Origin: Rhodonellum psychrophilum GCM71 = DSM 17998
GTDB lineage: Bacteria > Bacteroidota > Bacteroidia > Cytophagales > Cyclobacteriaceae
Assembly (NCBI RefSeq): GCF_000381545.1
Contig: NZ_KB906673.1
Span: 248,001 to 312,000, forward strand
Direction of reading: 5' to 3'
DNA length: 64,000 nucleotides
The notes below the pieces were generated by a model. That model worked only from the letters and a program-made list of their open reading frames with translations. It did no database searches and had not been told where the DNA came from. This document shows, one piece after another, positions 9,241 through 18,837 of the stretch. Position 1 is the first letter of the stretch, and the number at the start of each line of letters is the position of its first letter. A program made the translations under genes and the position numbers.

Positions 9241-9906
9241 ATGCTTAGCATAATAAAAAACCCATTTGCTTCTTTTTTAGGACTCATGACTCTATTTATT
9301 TTGACCTCTTCTTGTGAGGACACACTTGAAAGTGAAGTCATGGTGTATTCCAATGATTTTTCCACCTTGAATTTGGCCAACTTTGAAAATGCCAGGCTTT
9401 TTGTGTTCCAATCTGATACAGTTGTGGGATTTTATCACAATGAGGAAGTTTCAATGACGATCCCGGATTTGCCAGGACACAATATTTTAAAAGTGACAGT
9501 AGATATTCTAATCCACGACAGTTGGGATGGGAATCCAGACGATGGACTTAGTGGCCCGGACATATGGTACATGAAGGTGGATGGCCAAGAAGTTGTCAGA
9601 ACCACCTTTTCCAACTCTCCCTGTGCATCGACCTATTGCTTGAAACAGTCATATCCTCAGGATTATTTTAGGCAAAACGATCCGAAAACAGGTGCGGTAC
9701 AGACGAACTTACCAGGACTTTGCCTTTTTGGGGCGAGTCAAAGCTACACCACGCGATACAGTATTTCCAGATTGGTTACCCACCGTTCTTCCAGTGTGAA
9801 AATCACCCTGGGAGACGAGCTCAAGGCCCTAAATTCACCCGATCCCATCTGTGACGAGAGTTGGTCGATTGCCAAAATAGAAGTGACTTCCATGGTCGTC
9901 ATTTGA
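9241..9906 (+). CDS. Predicted lipoprotein of unknown function, upstream of wzi-like gene
   Basis: The 221-residue protein begins with a signal peptide ending in a lipobox-like ILTSSCED, so Cys25 should be lipidated. The mature part is predicted beta-rich, with HNILKVTVDILIHDSWDGN and DIWYMKVDGQEVV suggesting a jelly-roll or lectin-like fold. Several cysteines (CASTYC, LPGLCLF, PDPICDES) could form disulfides. I do not recognise the family. It ends 16 bases before the Wzi-like gene on the same strand, so the pair is probably co-transcribed and surface-related. Confidence 0.75.
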   Translation: MLSIIKNPFASFLGLMTLFILTSSCEDTLESEVMVYSNDFSTLNLANFENARLFVFQSDTVVGFYHNEEVSMTIPDLPGHNILKVTVDILIHDSWDGNPDDGLSGPDIWYMKVDGQEVVRTTFSNSPCASTYCLKQSYPQDYFRQNDPKTGAVQTNLPGLCLFGASQSYTTRYSISRLVTHRSSSVKITLGDELKALNSPDPICDESWSIAKIEVTSMVVI

Positions 9907-9922
9907 TACAGAAAAAAACAAA

Positions 9923-11623
9923 ATGAAAATAACGGTATTCAAATCCATTTTTCTTCTCCTGTGTCTTGGTGCTTCCTTGAATACAGGTCTTTTGGCACAA
10001 TCTCTTCCACTGAACACTCCCGTTTTGGAAGAATACATCAGAAGACAACAATTGCTGGGCAAGGTAGATCCTCTCAGTTCCTTTTCCATCAGACCACTAT
10101 ATCCCGCTTACGCCTTTGATAGGTACAATGGGATTGACTTGGACAGTACTTTCACCGATTACGAGGATTCAGAGTTTAACCGAAAATTTGGAGAGGAGCA
10201 GGAAGGTCTTATTTTGACCATGCCATTTGGAATAAGGACCCAGTTTAACTCACGGTATGCTTTTGGGCTGAATGACGGAGCGATGATCCCAAATAAGGGA
10301 TTACAGACCGTTTTGAGCGGGGGGATTTTTGTCAAGTACAAGGATTTTAGTTTCCAGCTTCAACCTGAAATTTTGCTTGCCCAAAACCAGGATTATCTTG
10401 GATTCCCCTTGGAACATCAGGCCACGATACTGTTTTATTACGAGTACATGAACCGGATTGATATGCCCGAAAGATTTGGAGGCGCAGGTTACAATCGGCT
10501 TCTCCCGGGAAATTCAAGTATCCGGTACAATCCCGGGGACTTTTCGGTTGGTGTATCCACTGAAAACCTTTGGTGGGGACCGGCAAAACGCAATTCACTG
10601 CTGTTGAGTAACAATGCTCCTGGGTTTTTACATTTCACGGCCAACACTTTGAAACCGGTGGAAACTCCCATTGGACATTTTGAAGGTCAATTTATTGCCG
10701 GCTTTCTAAAAAGCACAGATTATTTGCCTCCTCACCCGGATTACAATATACAGCAAAACCCTGTATTGATACCCAAAAGAGAGGACAATGGCCGCTACCT
10801 TTCGGGATTGATCTTCACGTATCAACCCAAATGGGTTCCGGGACTTTCGGTTGGCTATGCTTCAGTGAATCACATGTACCGATCCGATATGGACAGATTT
10901 TCGGATTATCTACCGGTTTTCAATGGAGGAAAAGGTCTGAATAATGTCGTGAATTCCACTCGCGACAAAAGACAGCAATTCAGCAGTGGCTTTTTCCGCT
11001 GGATGAGCACTGAGGGCCACTTTGAATTTTACGGAGAGTATGGCACCAATGGGAACAGCAGAAGAATCAGTGACTTTATCATTACCCCTGAAAGAAACCG
11101 TGGTTTTACGCTCGGGTTTTCCAACATGATGTCATTGAAACGCAGTGGTCAATATTTGCAGATCAGCGCCGAGATGACGCAAACCGGTCAATCCATCCGG
11201 GAATCCATCCGAGATTTGGATACCTGGTACATCCACGACCATGTGCGCCACGGATACACACACAAAGGGCAAGTCCTTGGGGTCGGATATGGGCCTGCGG
11301 CAAATGTCAACTGGGTTGAATTTGCCTGGGTAAAGGACTTCAATCGATTGGGTTTTCAGTTTGAGCGCATCGTGTACAACAATGATTTTTATTATTTCCG
11401 ATATGAAGCCTCCAAGGATTTAAGGAACAAATACGTGGACTTGGTTCCCTCTTTAGTCGCAGATTGGAGATTTGGCAATCTTCTGGTGAGCGGTACATTT
11501 CAGTATGTAAACACATTGAACTACAAGTGGTTCCTCGAAAATCAACCCGACCAATACTTTGTGCCTGGCTATGACCGCAAGAACTTTGTCGCAAACGTGG
11601 GGTTGTCCTACATTCTAAAGTAG
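9923..11623 (+). CDS. Capsule assembly Wzi-family outer-membrane protein
   Basis: A 566-residue protein with a signal peptide (hydrophobic to about residue 25, AQS cleavage region). It then has a short helical segment and an 18-strand-type beta-barrel with many aromatic girdle residues. Segments such as RYNPGDFSVGVSTENLWWGP and the NAPGFLHF region match the Bacteroidota capsule assembly Wzi family. Wzi proteins sit in the outer membrane and help anchor surface polysaccharide. It is downstream of an unknown lipoprotein and near wecB, in keeping with a capsule function. Confidence 0.85.
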   Translation: MKITVFKSIFLLLCLGASLNTGLLAQSLPLNTPVLEEYIRRQQLLGKVDPLSSFSIRPLYPAYAFDRYNGIDLDSTFTDYEDSEFNRKFGEEQEGLILTMPFGIRTQFNSRYAFGLNDGAMIPNKGLQTVLSGGIFVKYKDFSFQLQPEILLAQNQDYLGFPLEHQATILFYYEYMNRIDMPERFGGAGYNRLLPGNSSIRYNPGDFSVGVSTENLWWGPAKRNSLLLSNNAPGFLHFTANTLKPVETPIGHFEGQFIAGFLKSTDYLPPHPDYNIQQNPVLIPKREDNGRYLSGLIFTYQPKWVPGLSVGYASVNHMYRSDMDRFSDYLPVFNGGKGLNNVVNSTRDKRQQFSSGFFRWMSTEGHFEFYGEYGTNGNSRRISDFIITPERNRGFTLGFSNMMSLKRSGQYLQISAEMTQTGQSIRESIRDLDTWYIHDHVRHGYTHKGQVLGVGYGPAANVNWVEFAWVKDFNRLGFQFERIVYNNDFYYFRYEASKDLRNKYVDLVPSLVADWRFGNLLVSGTFQYVNTLNYKWFLENQPDQYFVPGYDRKNFVANVGLSYILK

Positions 11624-11924
11624 ATCATAAGCTTGGTTTTGGAAAAAGAGGGTTTCACCAGCACAAAAAATGCCTTGCTCTCTTTGTTTTTTTCCAAAGC
11701 ACGCAACGTGATTCGAAAAAGACACTAGGAAAAAAATCGATACTGTATAGAAAAAGGCCTTTGCGGTCTCTGAAAACCCCTTGCCGATCTTTGCGCAAAA
11801 CCTCTTCACCGGTAAGGCAACAAAAGCCAAAAGTTTTTTTTCACAAGGAACGCAAAGAAAAAAATCAAAGCCTGCAAAAAAACGTATTCGGCTGTAAAGA
11901 AATCTTGGAGTAAAAAACAAGAAG
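11624..11924. other. Gene-free stretch with GCAAAG-type repeats
   Basis: No reading frame here looks real. The sequence is A/T-tract rich and contains short motifs CCTTTGCGGTCT, ATCTTTGCGC and GGAACGCAAAG that resemble degenerate, short palindromic intergenic repeats. A loose inverted repeat lies between about 11632 and 11703. It separates two convergent genes, so it may also serve as terminator. Confidence 0.4.
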
Positions 11925-13064
11925 CTAAAAAACCTCATTCAATCCAAAATAGAACGCTTTCTGGTCACCGAAGGCGATATCCATCCGGATATTGAGGCCT
12001 TCTTGATTCAGTCGATACCTGAAACCGAGTCCACCTCCATACCTAAATCTATCCCAGCCGAAGGAATTGACTTGATGGGCGACTTGCCCGGCACTTCCGA
12101 AAAAAACCATTCCAAAATTCCGGAAAATGGGAACGCGGTATTCTGCCTGATGGACCATGGCATGGTTGTCACGATAGCGCCCTTCAAAATAACCGCGCAT
12201 CAGTTGGCTTCCCCCAATAAGGGAAACGTGTTGGAAAGGAGGATTTCCTGCCGTGAAACTCCACCAACTCTGCAGGGCAAGGACCTGTTTTTTGTGAAGG
12301 TTTAGGTATCTTCTGAAGTCTAGTCTGTATTGGTTGAAGGTGAAATTGCTTCCCAGGAAAGGCTGAAAAGTCATCCAAGAGTATTGGTTATACCAGCCCT
12401 TGTGTGGTTGGAAGATATTGTCGCGGGTGTCCTGGTTGAGGACCAATCCCAGTCCCGAAATGCGCTGGCCATCACTCCCTGCAACCTGATCACTATCCAA
12501 AATCCCATCTGGTTTTTTCTTGTAGATATTGTCTGTTCGAAACTCATATCTGGGGCCAATATAAAGCCCTCTTGAAATTTGCCACTCGTAATCCACATGA
12601 AAATAAAAGAATCTGGTGGAATAAAATTCTTCATTGGAGGCATCCAACTCGTTTCCAATCCCATAAAACTTGAATGGATAATTGGACAGTTCCAGTCGGA
12701 CATTCATGTGTTCCCTATTCTTGTTTGCCCAAAGATCCAGCTCGGTGGTCAGAAAAGTCTGGTTGTTGAAGGTGTACAAAAAGGTGATGGGCAGGGTGGA
12801 GGGTCTCAAAAGGGAGTCCGCGATGTTTTTATGCCGAAAAACCCGGATTGCCCGGGCCCCAAGACCCAAGCTGGTCTCGGGGGAATAGACCACTGCCGGA
12901 ATAAAGGACCATTTTTCACCCGAGATCAGGTTGATGGTATTGTCGGCAAAATCAAACAGCTTTTCTATCAATCCCGGATTTCCCGTAGAATCACCTTTGG
13001 AGGATTCCTGGGCATATCCGCCGAACGATAAAAACATCGCCAATCCAATCAGTATTTTTTTCAT
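11925..13064 (-). CDS. Omp85/BamA-like surface antigen barrel protein
   Basis: A 379-residue protein with a signal peptide (MKKILIGLAMFLSFGGYAQ) and a bacterial surface antigen (BamA/TamA C-terminal) barrel. Key regions are IPAVVYSPETSLGLGA, GLGLVLNQDTRDN and the conserved LIGGSQLMRGYFEGRYRD, equivalent to the RGF/Y loop of Omp85 proteins. It ends with an aromatic strand ending in F. There is no POTRA domain, so it is a short patatin-less Omp85 relative of unknown client. I chose the ATG at 13064 over 13073 because the promoter -7 box sits at 13071-13078. Confidence 0.85.
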   Translation of the reverse strand: MKKILIGLAMFLSFGGYAQESSKGDSTGNPGLIEKLFDFADNTINLISGEKWSFIPAVVYSPETSLGLGARAIRVFRHKNIADSLLRPSTLPITFLYTFNNQTFLTTELDLWANKNREHMNVRLELSNYPFKFYGIGNELDASNEEFYSTRFFYFHVDYEWQISRGLYIGPRYEFRTDNIYKKKPDGILDSDQVAGSDGQRISGLGLVLNQDTRDNIFQPHKGWYNQYSWMTFQPFLGSNFTFNQYRLDFRRYLNLHKKQVLALQSWWSFTAGNPPFQHVSLIGGSQLMRGYFEGRYRDNHAMVHQAEYRVPIFRNFGMVFFGSAGQVAHQVNSFGWDRFRYGGGLGFRYRLNQEGLNIRMDIAFGDQKAFYFGLNEVF

Positions 13065-13070
13065 TGGAGG

Positions 13071-13099
13071 CAAAGATAAGCAATGCTTGAGGAATCAAA
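13071..13099 (-). promoter_or_regulatory. Bacteroidota-type promoter of the Omp85-like gene
   Basis: On the minus strand the region reads TTTG, 17 bases, TATCTTTG, then six bases and the ATG at 13064. This matches the TTTG/TAnnTTTG consensus. The start site predicted from the box falls at or within a few bases of the start codon, so the mRNA may be nearly leaderless. Confidence 0.55.
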
Positions 13100-13153
13100 G
13101 AAAGAACCCTTTTGCCCCTTGCAATTTCCGGTTATGCCGATGAGACTTTACAT

Positions 13154-15559
13154 CTAAAACTCAATGATCAATCCAATCGTCGGCAAAATGGTCCCTGCAG
13201 GGTTTTCTACTGTCCGCAACTGATATCGGGATGGATCGTCTGTCCTTACAATTAGCTGGCCCGAACCATCTCTGACAGGGACCAAACGAGGTGCTTGCTC
13301 TGCCTGGAAATTATAGGCATTCTGGATGTCGAAGTACCAGTTCAGGCTCCATTTTTCGAAGAAATATTTTTTATCGATCCTCAAATCCAATTGATGGAAA
13401 GCAGGCAAACGTACCGCATTGATTTGATCAAAATCAAGTTGCCCTTGGCCTCTCAAATCCCAGTTGCTGATCAGCGAAGAAGATGCCAGATCGAAAGGCG
13501 TATACGGTGTTCCTCCCAAAAATCTCCATCTACCCCCGATTTCCCAGTTTTTGCCGAATCGTCTACCCGCCGTCAGGCTGACGATAAATCGGTTGTCCCA
13601 AGAAGAGGGAAGGTAACCGACTGTGTTGGGATTGGTAAACTCACTTCTGACCAAGGTGACGGCTGCTATTCCGTAAAAATTTTGGAAAAGCCGCTGTTGG
13701 GCCAATAATTCCAAGCCGTAAGCCCTGCCTTGTGCATTGGAATTGATGGGCTCATTGCCAATGACCCCAAAATCAGCCCCGAGATTGGCCAAGGCAATCC
13801 CATTTCGGATGGAAGATGGATAGTTGCTGTAGTGTTTGTAGAAGGCCTCGGCAGTGATCCTTCGTTTTTTTTCAGGCATGACCTTTTCAATTCCCGCAAT
13901 CACCTGAGCGGAACGGATGAATCGGATGTCATTGATTTGATTGGTCAATTCTCCCTCGTTGTTTCTGTACCCCAAAGCGGTGTAAGGAGGCTTCTGGTAA
14001 TAAACACCCGTATTTCCGGTTAGGAATAGGTTGGGTTTCAATTGATAGGATACCGAAACCCTTGGGCTGATTTGGTTCAAAGGATTTTGGGCTGTTTTTC
14101 CAAAATCGCTGCCATCCAACCGGACGCCTCCCGTCACCAACAACCTGTCTTGGAAATAATTTTTGCTCCCAGAGATAAAAGCCCCATAACTGTTGAAAAA
14201 CGATTTGTCATTCACATTGATGGTTTCTCCTTGCCCGGCCAGTGTTCCCCGGTCAAAATCACGGATGAGATAACGTGCAAATTCATAATTCACCCCATAT
14301 TTCAAGGTAAAACCTTTTCCAAAGACACTGTTTTCTGCCCGGAATTTGTTCTCGCTCTCCTGAGAGGTATAATCGAACAATAGATTTTCAGGATTGCTTT
14401 CGTCGTTTCTTGCGTATTTGAAGGAGCGGTTGTTCAGCATGTTTCGGCTGAGTACAAATGTCCAAAAACCATTGTCCCTGAATTTTTTGAGCTTGAGCCC
14501 TGTGGCGTAATTCCACTGGGAGGAAATAGGGAGGCTTTCCAACAGGAAAAGTCGGTTTTCGCGATCCTCTTCCAATTCATTTTTGGGTGTGTCAAAATTG
14601 AGCACGAAATCATCGATTGCCCCTACTCCGATAAAAGTGAGTTCGGTTTTGTCGTTGATTTTTGTTGTCGTTTTGACTTGGAAGTCATTGAAAGTGGGGA
14701 GAAAAGGGAGTCCAATCAATCTGAATAATCCCTGCAGATACGAACGTCTTGCAGACACCAAATAGGTCGTTTTATCCCCCAAAGGACCTTCATTGGACAA
14801 GGTAAGTTCGCTTGCGCCTACGGTAAGCTGGGTCGCCATTTTGTCCCTTCTTCCTTCCTTCAGTTGAAATTCAAAAAAAGAACTCAGGGAATTCATCCTG
14901 TTGGAAGGAAATCCTCCGGTGATCAGGTCCACATTTTTGATCAGGTTTACATTGAGAATCCCGACGGGTCCTCCGGAAGAACCTTGGGTTGCAAAATGGT
15001 TGATGACCGGAACCTCGATTTCATCGATATAGAATTTGTTTTCGCTGGGTGCCCCTCCCCTAATAATGATGTCATTGCGAAAACTGGCGGTACTGGCCAC
15101 TCCTGGAAGGGATTGGATCACCCTGCTGATGTCTCTGTTTCCGCCGGGATACCGCTCGATTTCATTGGCATTGAGTTTTCGGACAGAAAGCGGTGTTTCC
15201 TCAGATCTGGTAAATTCCGAGCTGACCAATACCTCGCCAAGTTCTGAGGCTTCCTCCAGAAGCCCAAAATCAAGCTGAACCGATTTTGCCAAGGTTACTT
15301 GTACTTCAAAGGTGGTTTTGGAACGAAATCCGACAAAACTTGCACGCACATTATAAAGACCCGGCGTAATGTTTTCCAATCTATAGTTCCCATTTTCATC
15401 GGAGACGGTTCCCAATTCTGTGTCTAGAACCAGGATATTTGCGAAGGGAATGGGATCATTGTTGATGGGATTGAATACCCGGCCGGAGATCACTCCGCCT
15501 TGACCCAAAATTTGGAAGGAAACAAACAAAAGGCAAATAACAGTAAACAGCTTTCTCAT
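13154..15559 (-). CDS. TonB-dependent receptor with CarboxypepD-like N-terminal domain
   Basis: An 801-residue outer-membrane receptor. Residues 1-19 are a signal peptide. Residues 22-105 are a carboxypeptidase-regulatory-like beta-sandwich (ISGRVFNPINNDPIPFANI, then VSDENGNYRLENITPG). The plug domain follows with VIQSLPGVASTASFRND, IIIRGGAPSENKFYIDEIEV and NLIKNVDLITGGFPS. The rest is barrel. Substrate unknown. It lies about 100 bases downstream of crtW on the same strand, but the gap shows no clear linkage. The family includes receptors for siderophores and peptides. Confidence 0.9.
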   Translation of the reverse strand: MRKLFTVICLLFVSFQILGQGGVISGRVFNPINNDPIPFANILVLDTELGTVSDENGNYRLENITPGLYNVRASFVGFRSKTTFEVQVTLAKSVQLDFGLLEEASELGEVLVSSEFTRSEETPLSVRKLNANEIERYPGGNRDISRVIQSLPGVASTASFRNDIIIRGGAPSENKFYIDEIEVPVINHFATQGSSGGPVGILNVNLIKNVDLITGGFPSNRMNSLSSFFEFQLKEGRRDKMATQLTVGASELTLSNEGPLGDKTTYLVSARRSYLQGLFRLIGLPFLPTFNDFQVKTTTKINDKTELTFIGVGAIDDFVLNFDTPKNELEEDRENRLFLLESLPISSQWNYATGLKLKKFRDNGFWTFVLSRNMLNNRSFKYARNDESNPENLLFDYTSQESENKFRAENSVFGKGFTLKYGVNYEFARYLIRDFDRGTLAGQGETINVNDKSFFNSYGAFISGSKNYFQDRLLVTGGVRLDGSDFGKTAQNPLNQISPRVSVSYQLKPNLFLTGNTGVYYQKPPYTALGYRNNEGELTNQINDIRFIRSAQVIAGIEKVMPEKKRRITAEAFYKHYSNYPSSIRNGIALANLGADFGVIGNEPINSNAQGRAYGLELLAQQRLFQNFYGIAAVTLVRSEFTNPNTVGYLPSSWDNRFIVSLTAGRRFGKNWEIGGRWRFLGGTPYTPFDLASSSLISNWDLRGQGQLDFDQINAVRLPAFHQLDLRIDKKYFFEKWSLNWYFDIQNAYNFQAEQAPRLVPVRDGSGQLIVRTDDPSRYQLRTVENPAGTILPTIGLIIEF

Positions 15560-15656
15560 GGAAGGGGATTATCAATTTCAACTGGTCAAATAGAGTGGGT
15601 CGCTACCAACCCGAATTTCATTTTTTCACATTTGTTCTAAAAAAAGCGTTTCCCCT

Positions 15657-16385
15657 TCAATCATTACTTGGCTTCCCGGATTTTGTGTATTCCTCCTTTA
15701 CCTTCCAGAGGTTCCACCAAGGGGTCCCCGGGGAATCGTGGTGTTCGTAATGATAGCCGAAGAAATAACAGGAAAAAAATGCCCATAGGTGATTCTTCGA
15801 TTGGCTATAAGAATGGTGTCTGTTGTGCGCATTTCCCATGTGTGGAAGGAAAGTACCGAAATAAAACAACTGCAGCGTGGATAAAATTGCAGGGATCATC
15901 CAAAATGCAATCAGGTTTTCCGTTGGCAAAAAAAGCTTGAGGATGTTGAAAGTACCGGCCATCAAGAGGATTTGCCAGATAGTGACATACTGGAGGAGAA
16001 AACTCAAATACCAGCGAAAAAAGTTTCCCGACGCGTGATAGTCAGGGTCCTTGTCTGTGGCCACGAATCGGTGGTGTTCGTGGTGTTTTGGAAATAACTT
16101 CCAATAGAAGTTGTATGAAAAAAGGATAGCTGAAATCCATCCTATTGCATGATTCACTTTTTTATTTGGTGAGACGATTCCGTGCATGGCATCATGGGCG
16201 GTGATAAAAAGCCCAGTGTATAGGTGCATTTGCACCAATATTCCCAAATAAGTCAGTGGATTGGACCAACTCATTTCGGTATTTAGCAAAAAAATTAGGG
16301 AGGTAAACCAAAGCACAATGACCGTCAATGCGATGATGACGCCTTTATTGCCTAAAGAGTAAGATTGCGGAATCGATTTGGACAC
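15657..16385 (-). CDS. crtW: Beta-carotene ketolase, CrtW type
   Basis: The 242-residue membrane protein has four or more helices and the histidine clusters of the di-iron CrtW family: HDAMHG, HHEHHRF followed by DKDPDYH, FGTFLPHMG, NRHHS and YHYEHHDSPGTPWW. These bind the iron pair that adds the 4-keto group to beta-ionone rings. The start is GTG at 16385; no ATG occurs for about 35 codons. It is the last gene of the carotenoid unit and lies 32 bases downstream of ispH. A TAATTTTG box at 16390-16397 just before the start might be an internal promoter, but no -33 element accompanies it. Desaturases and CrtZ-like hydroxylases share the fold, but the FGTFLPH motif favours ketolase. Confidence 0.85.
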   Translation of the reverse strand: MSKSIPQSYSLGNKGVIIALTVIVLWFTSLIFLLNTEMSWSNPLTYLGILVQMHLYTGLFITAHDAMHGIVSPNKKVNHAIGWISAILFSYNFYWKLFPKHHEHHRFVATDKDPDYHASGNFFRWYLSFLLQYVTIWQILLMAGTFNILKLFLPTENLIAFWMIPAILSTLQLFYFGTFLPHMGNAHNRHHSYSQSKNHLWAFFSCYFFGYHYEHHDSPGTPWWNLWKVKEEYTKSGKPSND

Positions 16386-16417
16386 GGAGCAAAATTAATT
16401 CAAGATCCAATGGAATC

Positions 16418-17263
16418 CTAAAAAGCGAGGATTCTTCGCTTCACCTCTTCCATCAACCACATTGGCGTGGATGTAGCGCCGCATATCCCGATGGTTTGGC
16501 CTTCCAAAAACCATTCCTTATCCACCTGTTCCGAATTGGACACAAAATAAGTGTTTTGGTTTCTTTCTTTGCATACGTTGAACAAGACTTTTCCGTTCGA
16601 AGATTTTGTTCCACTTACGAAAACAATGTGGTCATATTTGTCAGCAAAATCCCTGAGTTCCTTGTCCCTGTTCGACACTTGCCGGCAAATGGTGTCGTTG
16701 GTATTGACCGTTATCCCATTTTCAAACAGAATCTTATTGATCTCGTAAAACTTGTCCGTGCTTTTAGTGGTCTGGCTGTACAGCGTGATATTTCTTGGCA
16801 GACTGGGAAGATCCAGCTCGGAGATGTCTTGGAAGACAATCGCTTTGTTGTTGGTCTGACCCAAAAGGCCGATTACCTCTGCATGTCCGTGTTTTCCGTA
16901 TATGTAGATGGTTTCTTTCTTGTCAAATGAATTCTTGATCCTGTTCTGCAGCTTCAATACAACCGGACAACTTGCGTCTATGAGCGTAAGGTTATTGGCG
17001 ATGGCCAACTCGTATGTGGAAGGCGGTTCGCCATGGGCACGGATCAAAACCCTTTCGTTTTTTAAGGTTTTCAGTTCATCGTAATTGATGATTTTGAGTC
17101 CTTTCTTAGTCAGCCGATTGACTTCTTCATCATTGTGTACAATGTCTCCAAGGCAATAGAGGTAACCGTTTTCATCCAGTATTTCCTCCGCCATTTCTAT
17201 GGCATAGACTACGCCGAAGCAGAATCCGGAACTTTGATCTATATGGACTTGGAGATTCATCAT
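16418..17263 (-). CDS. ispH: 4-hydroxy-3-methylbut-2-enyl diphosphate reductase
   Basis: A 281-residue iron-sulfur enzyme, the last step of the MEP pathway giving IPP and DMAPP. Cluster cysteines are visible in SGFCFGV, DASCPVV and NDTICRQVSNR. The conserved HGEPPSTYE and SQTTKSTDKFYE segments and the closing CGATSTPMWLMEEV are standard. Its ATG overlaps the lycopene cyclase stop as ATGA, and a second ATG follows directly. Placement inside the carotenoid operon should raise isoprenoid precursor supply together with pigment synthesis. Whether another ispH copy exists elsewhere cannot be seen. Confidence 0.95.
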   Translation of the reverse strand: MMNLQVHIDQSSGFCFGVVYAIEMAEEILDENGYLYCLGDIVHNDEEVNRLTKKGLKIINYDELKTLKNERVLIRAHGEPPSTYELAIANNLTLIDASCPVVLKLQNRIKNSFDKKETIYIYGKHGHAEVIGLLGQTNNKAIVFQDISELDLPSLPRNITLYSQTTKSTDKFYEINKILFENGITVNTNDTICRQVSNRDKELRDFADKYDHIVFVSGTKSSNGKVLFNVCKERNQNTYFVSNSEQVDKEWFLEGQTIGICGATSTPMWLMEEVKRRILAF

Positions 17264-17976
17264 AGCGTATTAACTTTTGCAAGCTTAAAATGTTTTCGAT
17301 TCTTTATGGCCTCATAGATGGAAATATTGATGAGTAAAAGTGTCATGGAATATACGAAATCCTCCACAGGAATGGTAAAAAATCGAATGGAAAGGTTTTC
17401 TAAATTGTTGTAGAGCACTACTGGCTCTTCGATAAACGAACCCGTCAATATTCCATTCATGATGGCGAAAGGAATGAGATGGACCAAATATGTCAAGTAG
17501 AATCTCCCAAGATATTTCACCCCGAAAAGCATGAAATGAATGATCAGTACCGCCGCTGCTATCGGGAAATTGACTGAAGTGTACATTCTGTCAAGGTTCA
17601 TTAAACCTATTCCAACAAAGCAAAGGACAAGAATAACGGTCAAGGGTTTTGCTATTTTCCCTAAAATGTCCTTCTCTACGAAGTAATTCAACACCTCATA
17701 AATAAAAACGCAGGAGAAAGGGACCACGATAAAAAACATCCATTCTTCGATCGGAAGATCCAAAATATAGATGCCCATGTTATAGCGGGGATTGAATTCC
17801 CAAACACCCATCACGGTAAACCAATGGTCCCAAATCACGAAGAGTGTCCCCGTGATGATGATCGCAGGGAACAGTGCATACCATTTTTTGGCATACTGTA
17901 TTTTGGGTTCAAAGGATCGGATAAGGGGAAAGGAGATCGTAAACAGGATCAGTGTTAAATAAAGATATTTATCCAT
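17260..17976 (-). CDS. crtY: Lycopene beta-cyclase, fused CrtYcd type
   Basis: A 238-residue membrane protein with about seven hydrophobic helices and two copies of the lycopene cyclase domain: one carries LDLPIEEWMFFIVVP, the other FTIPVEDFVYSM. In Actinobacteria these are separate CrtYc and CrtYd subunits; here they are one chain, as in other Bacteroidota and in fungi. It converts the psi ends of lycopene to beta-ionone rings. It is coupled upstream to crtB (3-base gap) and downstream overlaps ispH. Whether it cyclises one or both ends cannot be told from sequence; the neighbouring cruF favours a monocyclic product. Confidence 0.9.
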   Translation of the reverse strand: MDKYLYLTLILFTISFPLIRSFEPKIQYAKKWYALFPAIIITGTLFVIWDHWFTVMGVWEFNPRYNMGIYILDLPIEEWMFFIVVPFSCVFIYEVLNYFVEKDILGKIAKPLTVILVLCFVGIGLMNLDRMYTSVNFPIAAAVLIIHFMLFGVKYLGRFYLTYLVHLIPFAIMNGILTGSFIEEPVVLYNNLENLSIRFFTIPVEDFVYSMTLLLINISIYEAIKNRKHFKLAKVNTL

Positions 17977-17979
17977 GAT

Positions 17980-18822
17980 TTAATCAAGTCCAAGTTTCAT
18001 CCCAAAGTAAGTGAACAGCAAAAGTGAAAATTTCCGAGCATTTGGGATCCGGATTCTTTCATTGCAGATGGTCTCGGGAGAAAGGCCCTTTATTTTGTCA
18101 AAAAGTTTCAAATAATATAGATAAGCTACTTTAACACCCATTTTGGCGCCATTGGGGAGACGTTTTATTCCCTCCAATGCCTCGTCAAAATCCTTTTGGA
18201 TATCCTCTTCGATAAGAGATTTGACGGATTTGTCAAAACTTTTGAAATCCACTCCAGGGAAATATACTCTTCCGCGTTCCTCGTAATCACTTTTGATGTC
18301 TCTCAGGAAATTCACCTTTTGGAAGGCGGCTCCGAGTTTACAAGCGGATTCCCTCAACTTCTCGTATTGGTTTTGGTCTCCTTCGCAGAAAATCTTGAGA
18401 CACATCAAACCCACTACTTCCGCAGACCCATATATATATTCATGGTACCTGGAATCGTTGTACGTCTTAAAATCCAAATCCATTTCCATACTTTTTAAAA
18501 AAGCCTCGATCAGGTCATTTCCTATTTTGTATTGGTTGACGATGAGTTGAAATGCATGCAGGATGGGATTAAGGCTGATTTTTTGTTCGATGGATTGAAA
18601 AGTATCTTTCTTAAATGCTTCCAAAAGGGATTTTTTATCGTGTTCATGGAATGTATCCACGATTTCATCAGCGTACCTGACAAACCCATACACCGCATAT
18701 ATGGGCATATGGAATTTCTTGTCCAGGGTTTTGATTCCCAAAGTGAAGCTTGTGCTGTAGCGTTGGGTAATCAGTTTACTGCATTCGAATGTCGTCTGAT
18801 CAAATAGTGCCTTGGCATCCAT
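17980..18822 (-). CDS. crtB: Phytoene synthase
   Basis: A 280-residue squalene/phytoene synthase that condenses two geranylgeranyl diphosphates. The first aspartate-rich motif is YADEIVDTF and the second is FLRDIKSDYEERGRVYFP, with the conserved AFQKVNFLRD. Length is close to the usual 280-310. It lies between crtI (15-base gap) and crtY in the operon. A GGPP synthase is not in this window. Confidence 0.95.
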   Translation of the reverse strand: MDAKALFDQTTFECSKLITQRYSTSFTLGIKTLDKKFHMPIYAVYGFVRYADEIVDTFHEHDKKSLLEAFKKDTFQSIEQKISLNPILHAFQLIVNQYKIGNDLIEAFLKSMEMDLDFKTYNDSRYHEYIYGSAEVVGLMCLKIFCEGDQNQYEKLRESACKLGAAFQKVNFLRDIKSDYEERGRVYFPGVDFKSFDKSVKSLIEEDIQKDFDEALEGIKRLPNGAKMGVKVAYLYYLKLFDKIKGLSPETICNERIRIPNARKFSLLLFTYFGMKLGLD

Positions 18823-18837
18823 GCTAATAATATACCT

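Noticed and set aside
16390-16397. TAATTTTG box directly upstream of crtW as an internal promoter
   Set aside because: No TTG/TTTG at the expected -33 spacing; the position is inside a tightly packed operon.
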